A stretch of DNA of 64,000 nucleotides, taken from assembly GCA_034359265.1 (NCBI GenBank), contig CP136893.1:25490001-25554000 (forward strand). The letters are read 5' to 3'. The position numbers and the translations under genes are program-made. This document shows, piece by piece, positions 22,808 through 34,585 of this stretch. Position 1 is the stretch's first letter. Each line of letters opens with the position of its first letter. A model generated the notes under the pieces. The model saw nothing but the letters and a program-made list of their open reading frames with translations, searched no databases and had not been told where the DNA came from. This DNA is from Canna indica. Lineage: Eukaryota; Streptophyta; Magnoliopsida; Zingiberales; Cannaceae.

Positions 22808-24108
22808 GGGAAAATCATACTTTTGGTCCTCACAGTTTGCGCGAATTTTGGTTTTATATAGTCCTCATAGTTTCAAAATTTTGGTTTTAGTCCTCACATT
22901 TTATTTTCATTTAGGATTTGATCTCTACCGTCACATGAGGCATAAACGGAGCTGACGTGAATAACATATACTAATTGGACATTGCTAACGTGGACCTGCA
23001 AGGATCAACTTTGTAAACTATGGGGACAAAAATCAAAATTTTATAAACTATACGTACTAAAACCAAAATTTAAGTAAACTATAGGGATCAAAAAAAAATC
23101 TTAAAAATTAAAAAAAAAATCATAATTTTTTAAAATTTATTTATAAATAATTATAATATTTAAAAATATTAAATTTGAGCACACTACAGTAATTTAAGTT
23201 AATTTATGTATATTTAAATCGATGTCGTCATTAGGCGTCAGTTTTTATCCGTTAATTATCCTGATTTAGCGTGAATTCTACAGTGGTTGCAGAACTCAAC
23301 AACTTGCTCTCCTGATCTGCTCATCTCTTTACTGTTCACCTCCTCACCTCCATTTTAATCCTAAATTTGGCACATTCAAAGTAGTTTAAATTAGATTTCG
23401 AACGTTAAAAAAATATTGATTTTGATCACTCTAATGAATATCGATTTCCCATTCATTTGTTGTAGTGACAACACCATAATACAAAGTTATTGCTACAATT
23501 TCGTGGGCATTATTAACGAATATTAAGAGATACAGAACATACTATAAAATATTAATATGTTCCTTGTTCAATTAATGTGTTAAATGAAAGAATATGGAAT
23601 CAGATATTTGTGTCTTAAATAGAAAATAAATTAATCTTGCAAATATTAAACTAATCTTCTAAATATATAAACATGTCATCACACTTTTCAAAATAAATCA
23701 CCTTAATTTGTAAAAAGTTTGCTCAATTTTAATATTTTTAAATATTATAGTTATTTATAAATAAATTAAAAAAATATCTTGTAAATTTTTTATATTTATT
23801 AGGAAAAATAATTGCTTGAATTTTGGTTTTAGTCCCTATAGTTTATAAAATTTTAGTTTTAGTCTCTATAGTTTACAAAATTTTAGTTTTAGTCCCTATA
23901 GTTTACAAAGTTGGTCCATGCAGGCTCCACATCAGCATTGTCTAGTCAGCACTTGTAATCCACGTCAGCACCGTTTAGACCTCATGTGATGGTAGGGATC
24001 AAATCCTAAACGAAAATAAAGTATGGTGACTAAAACTAAAATTTTGAAACTATAAGGACTAAAACCAAAATTGGAGCAAACTGTGGGGACCAAAAGTATG
24101 ATTTTCCC
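22808..24108. mobile_element. MULE-like element with long TIRs
   Basis: Terminal inverted repeats begin GGGAAAATCATACTTTTGGTCC and extend about 370 bp at both ends (22808-23180 and about 23735-24108). It is bounded by the exact 9-bp duplication ATTATTTAA (22799-22807 and 24109-24117), the length typical of Mutator-like elements. The core (about 23180-23735) has no coding sequence, so the 1301-bp element is non-autonomous. Both TIRs contain several copies of a TTTTGGTTTTAGTCCCTATAG phrase. Confidence 0.9.
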
Positions 24109-24117
24109 ATTATTTAA

Positions 24118-24671
24118 AAACTCTGTAAAAAAATTTATAGATTTAATGACAATTTTTAATATAAATCTAAAAATGTCATGTGAGTAGTATCCCTACATCT
24201 GTCTGAACCCCAAACAACCCAAACCTGATCCCCCTTTGCCTTCGACCCCCCTCAACACCTTCGTCCGAAGCCCCGATTCTAGTATCCCTACATCGACTCT
24301 GAGAGCCAACGCTTCGGTCCTCAGTTCCGGTTAGCTCTCTTTTTTTTCGCCACTAGTTTCTCTTTGGTTGTTGTCAATTAGGGTTCTTGTGTCGTCTATA
24401 TACGTTGACCTTACAGGATCCTTTTACGTTGTTGAAATATGTGGTTTGGTTCCTCATTAATGCCTCAAGTTAGAAATTAAGGGTTTTAGCTTATATGCTA
24501 AAACATAGTAGATATATATGCTTGCTTTTTTATACTAGATTTTGATTCTCCAACATTGGGTTTAGATATGTTTAAGAAGAAATTGGTTTTCTAGAAATCA
24601 AGATGTGAATGCAAAAATGACAAAATCTAATTTATTAAATATAATTGGAAGAAATCTAATAGGAATACCTT
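24118..24671. other. CACTA interior, no recognised gene
   Basis: The left part is AT-rich. 24210-24330 is C-rich and could be old untranslated sequence of a captured gene. No domain is readable. Confidence 0.4.
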
Positions 24672-24866
24672 TGCCATTGATATATATGTAGGAAAGATCA
24701 ATAATGCTGGCAAGATGGAGTGTGATAAGAACATTTGAAAATTTTAGAATGGCTTTGTCAAAGCAACATCCATAGCTAAACCACCTAATTGACCGGATTC
24801 CAGGTGCTGATAGATAGAATCGTAGTCCAGTAAACCTCCTCAAGCAATATTTATCAAAAGAGCACT
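24672..24866 (-). pseudogene. Captured 2-hydroxyacid dehydrogenase, C-terminal exon
   Basis: Reading down from 24866 after an acceptor (AACAG), the minus strand gives GALLINIA-stop-GGLLDYDS, then LESGQLGGLAMDVAL and, after a small deletion, ILKFSNVLIT. This matches the plant D-isomer-specific 2-hydroxyacid dehydrogenase family (NAD-binding C-terminal half; usual form ARGGLLDYE ... HLGGLGIDVAW ... ILKFKNVLITPHVAG). The active-site Arg of ARGG is a stop, and the His of the TPH motif is displaced (ITLHLA). It is the downstream continuation of the exons at 28788-29222, with an LTR insertion lying in the intron between. Confidence 0.85.
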
Positions 24867-24985
24867 CTGTTAGTTTTATATGCCCTAGTGTCAAGGTATG
24901 TTTTGAATAATTCCTTTAAATGACAATTTACTATTCTTATAAACATAAGATGTGTATGTTTAATAGAATAAGTCCAGAACATACT
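24867..24985. other. Intron remnant of the captured dehydrogenase
   Basis: Short non-coding piece between the exon acceptor and the LTR that begins at 24986. Confidence 0.5.
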
Positions 24986-26599
24986 TGTTAGAATACTTCA
25001 TTCTCAAGAGTTGAGAATATCGGTGACAGAGTATTCTAGTACAAGTTATTAAAATAGTTCACGATCATAGGAATAATAACTGGGTATTATTATTCGGAAA
25101 GATCGCCACATTTGTCTTGTTTCCATGATTAGTATGAGATACTAATGAGGATAGAGTAGTGAGTCTCATGCTACATGACATTGGATGTCAAAACAAATAT
25201 GTGGATACCACGAGATAAGTGGGTCGAACATGACGAATAGATAATGTTCACATGGTATTTTACCAATGTCACTGAGATGTTATCTAGATCATATTAGTGC
25301 ATATGATCCTTTGACCTGAGATGGCACAATTATCTTGTGCACAAGTGGCTAGAGTTCGCTACTGCATATATGCTTGTGCTTTGCATGTACATTCGGCTTT
25401 ATGTGGCTCTAGTTAGTTATGTATGGAGATAAGGGATCAGTCAATATGAGATTCATTACCCTGGGTAAACAAGGATAAGGTCATGTGGCTATGAGGTTGT
25501 TCTTGATCAAAAAATCCTTGGCCAAGTTATCGTAGACTTAAATAGAAAGGAGTTTCTAGTTTAAGTCCTTCTGATCAAAGAATAGAAACTGAGAGGGATC
25601 CATATGGTCTAAGTTATATGGTTTGACACTAGTCGTGACCTTGGCTAGATTGGGACCTTGTAATGAAAGGATATGAGTTCACTGTAAGTATGATCCTTTG
25701 GTTCATCAGAATGTTCTAATTGAAGCATTCGTCACTACTTGGGTGGTCAGACATGTTGTGCTAGACGTTACCCATGACTCATGAGAACCAAGGGTATTTT
25801 GGGGATTTACTCTAGGTGCGGAAAAGAGTTTCTGTGATGTCAAAGTATTGATATCATAATATCATTGTCAATTAGTGAAGAACCTAGTTAGTCACACACA
25901 ATAGAGTGTGTTCTAGCTGAGAATGAATTGATTTTAATTAAGGGAGTTAATTAGGAATCAATTACCCGATTCGGCTTGCGGTACAATTGCAAGGATGCTA
26001 GCACATCACAAAGACGAATCGATCAATTAAGTGGATCCGAATAAGAAACGTTTATATGGGATATAAACGTAGACTTTTTTATTTGGAGAACTACCATATG
26101 TAGAGGGTCTATATGTGGAAGATTAAGTCAAGGGCTTAATGGGTATTTGGGAATGTAATTCCTAATTAAGGGTAAGGCTTATTTGCTAAGAAGAGAATAC
26201 AAGGAAGGACATCCTTGACATCCCTTCTTGGTAGCCAACCGACTCTACTAGGAAAGAGGACAGCCGCCCCTTCAAATAAAGAAGGGGGCAGTTGCCCCTT
26301 CTAAGAAGAAAAGCAAGAAATCAAGAGAGCAAGAGGGAGTACATCGCCCCTTCCCTTGTGATTGCTAACACACCCTTCTTGGAGAAAAGAGGCAGCAATA
26401 CTTCTATCTAGAATCAGCCCTACCGACGCCACCTTTTGCACCTTGTGGCTGTGCGCCTCTTGTCCGAGCCGTGGGGCAACACGAGGACGTGATTGGATCA
26501 CGAGAAGGTGCATCTCGGCAAAGAATGTGCTTGTGTGGACAACCTAGAGGCAGGACGCTTGGATGACTACATGATCGTGCATCAAAGATCGTGAGACAG
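24986..26599 (+). mobile_element. LTR of an unidentified retrotransposon, left part
   Basis: Starts TGTTAGAATACTTC and contains wording familiar from long plant LTRs (ATGATCCTTTGACCTGAGATGG, and a purine-rich region with CCCCTTC repeats near 26260-26360). It seems to continue after copia C3 at about 28450-28650 (ending ...TTTTCCGCTGGGC ... TTTTCCAAC). Frames at 26301-26547 are chance. No duplication was matched. Confidence 0.55.
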
Positions 26600-28445
26600 T
26601 GTGACGCATTTTGAGATCAAGAAGAGAGTGAAAAGAAAGTAAATAAACCAGAATCGTATACAAGAAGATAACCTTACACTGTTTATATACATACTCTTAT
26701 AAAGGGAATAAAAGAAAGGGAATTACAACTTTGCCATTACTGACAACATTAACTATCAGTTAACTATTTGAGTCAAAATAGTAAATAGAGCTATGTATCA
26801 AATATTCTCCATCCCCCCCTCAAGTTGAGGTCTGGTAGCAATCAAAAAGACCCAACTTGAACATCAATCGGTGAAACATTGGAGCACTTAGTGACTTGGT
26901 AAAAGAATCTGCAAGCTAAGAAGATGGAACATGCTGTGGTTGAATAAAACCTTCTTTAAGTTGTTCTTTAACAATGTGACAATCAATGTCAAGATGTTTA
27001 GTATTTTCATGGAAGATTGGATTGGCTGCTATGTGTAATGTTGCCTCGTTATCACAATACAAAGGAATAGGTATAGAAAAAATTATATGAAAGACACTTA
27101 GTAAGTAAGAAATTCACTTCAACTCACAAATAGTCATGACCATGCTTCTATATTCTGCTTCAGTAGAAGATTTGGAGATTGTGGTCTGTTTCTTAGTTTT
27201 CAAGGAAATAAGGGCTAATCCTAGAAAAACACAATATCCTGTTAATGATCTTCAAGTATTAGAACATGAAGCCCAATCAGCATCATAATAAGCTTCAAGT
27301 GACATGTTGTTTGATGCTGGAAAAAATAAGCCCATAGAAGGACACCCTTTTAGGTACCGAAGAACATGAAGAAGTGCCTTCAAATGTATATATGTAGGTG
27401 AATGAACATATTGACTTAACTGTTGAGTTGCATAGGTCAAATCTGCTCTAGTGAATCCCAAATATAAAAGCTTTCCCACCATTGTACAATAATCTTGTGC
27501 CTTTGCACATGATAATTGTTGACCATGATCAGCTGAAAGTTTAAGACCCTTCTCTAAGGGTGTAGAGGCTGATTTAGCTCCCAAAAGTCCTGCACTTTGT
27601 ATGAGATCAAGAGCATATTTTCTTTGGTTAACATATATGCCTTGTTTAGACCTGGATATCTCCAATCCTAAAAAATACTTAGCTGTTTTAAGATCCTTGA
27701 TAGTAAAATTATGATCAATAAATTGCTTGACTTTGTCAATATCATTACTAGAATTCCCTGTGATGAGTATATCATCTACATATACCAATAAAGCAAGGAA
27801 GACATATCCTTTATTAAAAGTAAAAAAACAACTATCACTAACAGATATATTGTTGAACTCATAACTCTGTAATTTGATAGTTAGCCTTATATTCCATTGC
27901 CTCGAAGCTTGTTTCAAGTCATTCAAAGATTTATTTAGCTTGCAAACTTTACCAGGTAATGCTTTATTGAATCCTACAGGAGGTGACATGTATACCTCTT
28001 CATCTAGAAAACAATGAAGAAATGCATTATTTATATCTAACTGTTCCATTTGTCATCCATAAGCTACTGATAAAATGAGAAACACTCTAACAGTAACAAC
28101 TTTAGCAACAGATGAAAAACTATCTTGGTAATCTATGCCTTCTATTTGGTTGTAGTCTTTACCTACCAACCTAGCTTTAAACCTATCTACTGTTCCATCT
28201 GGTTTTCTTTTGACTTTGTAAACTCACTTGCATCCAATGGGTTTCTTGTCAGTAGGTAAGTCAGTGACTTCCCATGTCTGATTCTTTTCCAAGGCATCAA
28301 GTTCTTCATTCATTGCCTTCACCCATTCAGAATTAACTCTAGCTTGTAGGTAAGATTGAGGTTCTTGTATAGCAGATATATTTGCAATGAAATTCAAGTA
28401 TTCATAAGTAAAATGCCCAGGAGAAATATAAAGATAAGTAGGAGT
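26600..28445 (-). mobile_element. Ty1-copia fragment C3 (3' half)
   Basis: Truncated copia on the minus strand with a short 3' LTR at 26600-26811 (TGGAGAATATTTG...GCGTCACA on that strand). The complement of a polypurine tract (CCCCCCCTC) lies at about 26813-26821, followed by RNase H and RT. The 5' part (gag, protease, integrase, 5' LTR) is missing beyond 28445. It lies inside the LTR-like sequence 24986-28650. Confidence 0.82.
26825..28440 (-). pseudogene. C3 reverse transcriptase and RNase H
   Basis: RT starts near 28400 (EPQSYLQARVNSEWVKAMNEEL). Two in-frame stops occur by 28050, then a long open stretch (28049-27252) carries MEQLDINNAFLH, the intact catalytic box YVDDILITG, FLGLEISRS and the start of RNase H (LEAYYDADWASCSNT). 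RNase H continues with stops to about 26830 ([10 protein letters not shown] ... YCDNEATLHIAANP). The long open RT frame with YVDD suggests a relatively late insertion. Confidence 0.9.
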
Positions 28446-28787
28446 GTAATGGTCGGCGCTACAAGAGATATAGTTTCTAAACTAATCTCGTAGTAATTAG
28501 TTTTGCGTTGTCTAAATTCAAAACAAAGCAATACTGCGCACATCGGATGGGATCTGGTGTGTGTTTGATCCTGCTTGCATATTTTGTTTAATAAAATTAT
28601 TTTGATGTTTATACTTTTCCGCTGGGCATTAGATCCCATGTATTTTCCAACTCACCCTTCAAATGAAACAATAAATTAGTAACACTAAACTATTTCTATT
28701 GTGTTTTACATAGTAATAGTAGCTTAATTTAAGAAGGGAACTTGGAGGTGAAAAAACAATTCTCGTGCTGGTTTTGTTATTGCAAAC
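28446..28787. other. LTR continuation and intron remnant
   Basis: 28446-28650 looks like the R/U5 end of the LTR beginning at 24986. 28651-28787 is non-coding and would be the intron of the captured dehydrogenase. Confidence 0.45.
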
Positions 28788-29222
28788 CTTTTTCATTGAA
28801 GAAAGGAATTTTACATTCACAATACCAACCTGAAAGTACATAGTTTCAAGATGAAGAACCAATTAAAAAAGAAACGTGCAAACAAAGACAACAGAAGGGG
28901 ATGTGACTAATCACTATCTCAGAGTTTAATGTCAAGCAGGTAACAACAATATCGGCGTCTGCAGCAAACTCGTAGAGACTTTCGATGCCACATCTTTTAT
29001 CTACTAATTAATTGATCAATACTTCATCATTTGGTGTATTTGTGCATGTACCTGTAACAGATAATGGGTCTCAAAATCACTTCACTACTTATATTTACAT
29101 AACTCAGACTAGCAAAATCTCTTACCATTTGATTGCAATAATATATGTTGAACTCCAGCTCCTTTTAGTTGCAAGAATTTTGACTCCAAATACTCCAGCC
29201 TCTTTGCTAGATCAACAACAAT
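28788..29222 (-). pseudogene. Captured 2-hydroxyacid dehydrogenase, three upstream exons
   Basis: Minus-strand exons with introns. 29222-29126 encodes VDLAKRLEYLESKILATKRS and ends at CAAATG|GTAAGAG. 28993-28918 encodes CGIESLYEFAADADIVVTCL and TLNSE. 28829-28788, entered through CTTTCAG, encodes VGIVNVKFLSSMKK and ends AAG|GTTTGC. Together with 24672-24866 these give the NAD-binding domain of a plant D-2-hydroxyacid (phosphoglycerate-type) dehydrogenase in correct order. The second exon's donor is mutated (AT for GT). The N-terminal half was not found. The fragment is antisense to the TNP2 gene that follows. Confidence 0.85.
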
Positions 29223-29834
29223 AAATCTAAATCCCAGAATAAAAAACTACAATACAGATCCATTATCAGGTAAGTAATATATAATCTTGCTATAAAGAGG
29301 TAAACAAAGAGCTCTTTTAAGAAAAATAATAGTTATTTTAATACACTATCAAATACTTAGAGCCAATTTCTCTCATTACTTCAATAAGAAATTAATCAAG
29401 AAGGTAAACTATAGTTTGTCATGCAATGGAGAATATATTTGGTCTGACTATGGAACATTCATACTAGTATACGAACTCAAAAGATAGTAAATTTTGTATT
29501 GGTTCTATATATGCATCTTGAATGGAGTTAAGTGGATCGTATAAAAATAAAGTACTTAGGCAATAATTTTTTTTTTTTTCTTATGCATTACTAATTCCTT
29601 TTGAGTAAAATGTTGTCGTTTAAATTCTACACTTGCTTCTTACGTGAGATAGATGCCTAAGATCTATGTGCTAGATATGATCCTAATTAGCAGCACATGA
29701 GATAGATGCCTAAGATCTATATGCTAGATATGATCCTAATTAGCAGCTCTGATGACTATTTTTGATATCTTTACTTCCTTCTTTTACGATATATTAATTA
29801 AAAATAATGTTTTCTATTTGATAAGTGAACTTTC
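29223..29834. other. Upstream region of TNP2 transposase
   Basis: Non-coding and AT-rich. It contains a 53-bp direct tandem repeat (29645-29697 and 29698-29750, TGAGATAGATGCCTAAGATC...). It could hold the transposase promoter. Confidence 0.5.
29645..29750. repeat. 53-bp tandem repeat, two copies
   Basis: Two adjacent units beginning TGAGATAGATGCCTAAGATCT with only a few differences, about 85 bp upstream of the TNP2 start. Confidence 0.85.
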
Positions 29835-30028
29835 ATGAATAATCTGAAACGTAAGAGTTTGATGAGGTGCAATATGCTGAGTGGTGACTACTTGGATGGA
29901 ATTAAAGATTTTCTTGAATTTGCATTTAAGAATAAATCAAATGGTGAAAAAAATTTCATGCCCCTGCAAAAAGTGTATGATATACTATCATAAGAATAAG
30001 GAGGAAGTGTGTGATGATTTGGTAATTA
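29835..30028 (+). pseudogene. TNP2 transposase, N-terminal transposase-associated domain
   Basis: Starts MNNLKRKS with the conserved SGDYLDGIKDFLEFA. A one-base insertion in an A-run at about 29947 shifts the frame, then CPCKKCMIYYHKNKEEVCDD continues to LVIN. This is the Cys-rich transposase-associated domain of En/Spm TNP2-type proteins. The frame is cut by the CACTA element at 30032 and resumes in register at 36883. Confidence 0.87.
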
Positions 30029-30559
30029 ATGCACTACAAAAAAAATGGAATTAGTAACAAATTATTTTTGCCACAGTTGTGAAATATAGTGGCAAAATGA
30101 TGATTCAATGACAAAAAAGTGCTCGTCAACCGTTTGTTACGTTAGGTCTGCCGCTAAAAGTCATTTTTGACTTTTGCAACGAGCTTTAGCAAATTGCCAC
30201 AAATTATAATTTTTTTAGTGGCAAACGAAAAAGTTAAATTACCTCCACTCTATTGTGGCAAACGAGGTTTGCTGACGTCACGTATCTTTTACGGCAAAAT
30301 TCTTTGTCACTTATTAATAAATATTTATCATTATTCTACCCTTTCTAGAACTCTTTTCATGACAAAAATATATGAAAATTACCGCTAATATCGTGTTATA
30401 TTTTGCAATTATATATCAAATTTGCTATAAAAAAATTTGCCGCTACATATTTGATCATTTGTCATTAAACGTTAAAATGAATTTACCACTAACACGATTT
30501 CAAATTTGGATTATTGCCACGAAAACATATCTAATATCCAAAACAACACATTCAACCAA

Positions 30560-30811
30560 CACAAAATAAACCACGATATCTAATATCCAAATACAACAAA
30601 AAACGAGAATATTCTTTAATCGACAACTGATCAACATTGTTGCCTCCGCAATTGCATGAACAAAGTTGCTCTTCATTTATTCTTCTTTTTCTCCTGCAAA
30701 AATAAGAACACAAATAAAAAAGAAAGAACTAAGAAAACAAGGCGGGTTCATGCTTCAAAAAATGAATAGAAGATACTATATTCTAATGGATACCTTAAGA
30801 CTCTGCGACTA
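30560..30811. other. Nested CACTA interior, no recognised gene
   Basis: AT-rich; nothing readable before the RNR1 fragment. Confidence 0.4.
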
Positions 30812-30966
30812 TATATAGATGTTGGATGTATATGGCTCAAAACACTCATTATTTTCAAGAATTTGACTGGTGGAAGCAATTTGCATAGGAGCAAGAAGAG
30901 AATTCCTAACACCATTCTTAAATATCATATTCCTTAGTGCAGGCCAATCCCATCGCCAGGAGTAAC
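30812..30966 (-). pseudogene. RNR1: Captured fragment of ribonucleotide reductase large subunit
   Basis: The minus strand reads [20 protein letters not shown], then [19 protein letters not shown], then EPYTSNIY. This is the active-site segment of class Ia ribonucleoside-diphosphate reductase large chains, which make dNDPs from NDPs. The N-x-C-x-E catalytic triad is intact in NNECFEP. One residue is lost (LLVAPM reads LLAPM) and Gly of the QILG motif is Glu. Only this one exon-sized piece is seen. It ends at a stop right after IYI (30809). Sequence upstream to 31030 stays open but is not recognisable. Confidence 0.85.
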
Positions 30967-32865
30967 ATTTCACATGTCTGGTTGGAGAATACCCTAAATA
31001 CAGTCGACAATCTACTCTTTGAACTTGCAAATCAATTAATTCTTCTATAGGCAGCTGTTAGGGAACATGACTTGAAACTATAACGGTACATAATATTACT
31101 ACAACATCCTAAATAAAATAACAACGAATCATATCCATATCCAGATATGTATTATCGTGCAATTCGCAAAATCTATATATACAAAAGCAAGAACAAGATA
31201 ACACTATAAAAAGAGCTTGACATAAATAGTTATCTAGACTATTGTTTGTCAATCGTACATTAAATCACACATTGTGCACATACTAGCTATATGATACAAG
31301 TGTATAGAACTATTTAAACTTTTTTTAAAAAAAACACAGATGGCATACTCAGAACTTGATAACAGTATATAGAGATCCCATTTTTTACATAAAATATCCT
31401 ACCTTGGCGACAGTGGAACCAATGTGCTTTTGCCTATCACGGACATTTTTATTCTTCCCCGAATAAGATGACTTTCATATCTTGCTTTGAACCTACAAAA
31501 CTTCCTTTGCATAAACTACAGATGTATCCTTTAATCCTTTGTTTGATCCTCTGTAAGCACAAAGAAAATCATGTTTATCTTGATTGTGTATGACATAATA
31601 AGATTCGTTGTAGGTAACTTTAATGAACCACCAGAAGCATCACTACTAGCTAAATTATGTCACAATCAAACCTGGTTTTTACATTGTCTAAGACATCTCT
31701 ATTTTGATATGACTCGGATAGTTTCTCCACTAAAAACTCCTATTTACTATGAAGCTGTGCTATTTCAAGCTTAGTGGACTAGTGGAGATGGGAAGTCCCA
31801 GGTAGGCATTAAAAAAAGCTAATCAATCATGTAAAAATATAAATGCTATACATGTCTTTATATAATAATTAAATAGGTTGCCTCATGTTAAAAGAAGAAT
31901 AATTTGCAAAACATGTCAAAGTATTATACATGCCATTATGCACAAAACACAGTCTTCAACATATTGGAAATTGATTTACCTTATGATAATTGGTTTGAAT
32001 TCATACCACAAAAAGCAACAAAACAGCAGCAAAATATGATAGCTCTAAGGCAGTCACATATGTCAGTCACATATTTCATTTATGCCCCCAGACCATGAGG
32101 GTTCTCTGCCATATTTCATTGATGTTAACAGTTGGCCTTGGGTATCCCTTTCAATTAGGAAACCTCCACTTTTCAGTTTGCCTTGGGTCATACCGTTGGT
32201 ATTTTATGCACCATTGATCAAGTCATTTTAGAGTAGCAATCTAGTATTTGTTGTTTAAGTTATCATGGAATTGCATGCATCAATATGTCAAATTATTCAT
32301 GTTTCTTCCCTGCATCAGGACTTCAAACCATTTAAAGCAAGACATAGGAAACCAAAATAATTCTGAACCTAACAACATAACATAACTCGTTGCATATAAA
32401 CTATAAATGAATCTAGAATTGATCACTTGAATCAGGCTAAAGATCAGTACCTTGATTACAACTTATCCAAACATTTATCTTGATTGTCGTATCCAACTAC
32501 ACCAAATCCATGCTTCATAACTAGCTAGAGATCAGTACATTGGTTGTTGTTTGACAGTATCAGGAGGATCAGTTGTTTGATAGTTTTTCTTAGGATTATT
32601 GCATTAGATGGTTAATTATTTCAGTACAGCAGATAGAGTTGATGGGATTGCATATTCTTTTGTATTTACTTAACTAATTGTTGTCATTTTTGTATATAAA
32701 GCATTGCAAGCAAGTCTAGCTGTCTGGTAGGAGAGCAAGGATGTAGTTTCTTTTAATACCTCATTTGAGGATTTTTATCTCAATTCTCCTTTCTCTTTAT
32801 CAAGGTAAGTATTCTTCTAAGAGGTGTCCCTGTCCTGGGTTGATATGAAGCTTTCGGCAGGTCCA
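30967..32865. other. Nested CACTA interior, mostly non-coding
   Basis: No confident gene. A possible minus-strand exon around 31410-31470 reads KNKNVRDRQKHIGSTVAK and ends at a GT donor, but I cannot assign it. The rest is AT-rich. Confidence 0.4.
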
Positions 32866-32991
32866 GCTATTCCGTGAAGAGGCGTTTAAGAGTTCGAACA
32901 TTGCAGTTAAGTACGGCTCGAAATATAAATGACCTCTATGACAGTGTTCATCCAGACGTGGTTTTATCTATCCTTGTTCACAAGGTAATAA
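32866..32991 (+). pseudogene. Possible captured exon, unidentified
   Basis: Between a CGGCAG acceptor-like site and an AAG|GTAATAAG donor lies an open frame: SVKRRLRVRTLQLSTARNIN, then DLYDSVHPDVVLSILVHK. A second frame over the first half (VQLFREEAFKSSNIAVKYGS) is also open for 23 codons. I recognise neither. It lies in the nested CACTA, so it may be another captured fragment. Confidence 0.35.
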
Positions 32992-33638
32992 GATGGTATC
33001 TTTTAATCTCTGCTGTTGACATGTGGCATCTGTCTACATGTCATACTATCTTTTGTTTTTCTAAGGGTAAGTTACATAAAATGGACACTATAAATTGTAT
33101 ACAACTAAACTTGTATCTTGTTGATGTCTGCTTCAATCAGCTAAGGATTGACTAAATTTGACAAATTGAAGCAGCAGTTATTCATTGTCTACTTCAATCA
33201 GTTAATTATTCTGATAATCTAACATTGTCTACTTCCTGCATTTATTCATGCATGGTCCATTTATACTAGACATATATGATTGCCTAAAGATAAATACTAC
33301 ACCATATGAGTTCATATGCCAAAAAAAATCTAACATTCAAATGACTAATAGAGAATGAGTTTCACAACAAGTAAATGACATGTTTCAAGCATTTTAGATT
33401 TTAAATCTTCTGTTATGTGGCTTGAGATCTTCTTCACAGCTAGCATTCAATAAAATTAAGAATAAATTGGAAAACTGAAACAGTCATACCAGCTTCTCCT
33501 CCATAGAACTTTAAGATGCGACAGACCGGGTATTCTCGTATGGTCCAGTCTGTGTATTCTCATATGATCCAACCCGGGTATTTTCATATGAGCTAACTCG
33601 ACTATTTTCATATGATCCTTGCTTTAAGTTTGATCCTT
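32992..33638. other. Nested CACTA interior, non-coding
   Basis: No gene. A short imperfect repeat of 'gtattctcatatgatcca' type phrases occurs three to four times at 33530-33620. Confidence 0.4.
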
Positions 33639-33641
33639 TCA

Positions 33642-34585
33642 CACTACAAGAAAAATGAGCATCAGTGATGGAAATTTAATGACGGATTTGTCATGGCGTG
33701 AAATAAGCTTTCTTTTTTCCAAAACAGTGACGGATTTGTGACGGAAAATCTGACACAAGATGATTCCGTCACAAATCAGTCACAGAATTTTTGATCAATT
33801 TGACCTAGAATTTTTAATAAATAGCATCAGTGACAGAATAGTGACGGATTTCATTTCCGTCACTAATTTTCCGACACTAATCCGTCACTGAATTTATTTC
33901 TTCATATCCGTCACTAAGCCACCACATAACAGTGACAGATTAGTGACGGAAATAGAATTCCGACACAAAATTAAACTAAATATTAGTAAAACAAATTTTA
34001 TCATGTTTAGTCCCACATGGGTTAAAAATGGTTTTTTACTTATTCTTAACCATTATAAATATAATTTTTTTAGTCCCATATGGATCAATTTTTTTCTCTC
34101 CTAATTTTCTTAAATTTTATAAATTGACACCTCATGAGACCAAAAAGTTTACTATCATGCTATCTTTTATAAATTTATTAAAAATATTATAAAAGTATAA
34201 ATAATAATATAATGTAATATCATTATTGATTATTATAATAATATATTATAATATTATTATAATATACTATTATATTATAAAGATCTATAATATAAAATAG
34301 TTTATATATTTTTATTAACAAAAATTATAATTAATATCATAATTAGTGATGAAAAATTTATTTTCGGTCATCGACATCAGTGACGGATTTTGTGACGGAA
34401 ATTTTTCCGTCACAGATTTTTGTGACGGACACATCCGTCACAGAAGAGCAAATGAAGCATTAGCCATGAGACTTTCAGCGACGGAATTTGTGACGAAAAT
34501 TTCCGTCACTGATACCATTCAGTGACGGATTTTCAAGCATCAGTGACGGATTTTTTCGTCACTGATGCCTGTTTTTCTTGTGGTG
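33642..34585. mobile_element. Mini-CACTA, 944 bp
   Basis: Termini are CACTACAAGAAAAATGAGCA (33642) and TTTTTCTTGTGGTG (ending 34585), with the exact 3-bp duplication TCA (33639-33641 and 34586-34588). Both ends are packed with CAGTGACGGA / TCCGTCACTG motifs in both orientations. The AT-rich core has no coding sequence, so it is a non-autonomous deletion derivative, nested in the CACTA at 30032-36879. Confidence 0.93.

Noticed and set aside
24598..24894. 98-codon frame taken at face value
   Set aside because: The long frame is a shifted reading; the meaningful signal is the dehydrogenase exon in an adjacent frame over the same bases.
26301..26547. Overlapping frames near 26.4 kb
   Set aside because: Fall in LTR sequence and are antisense to each other; no domain.
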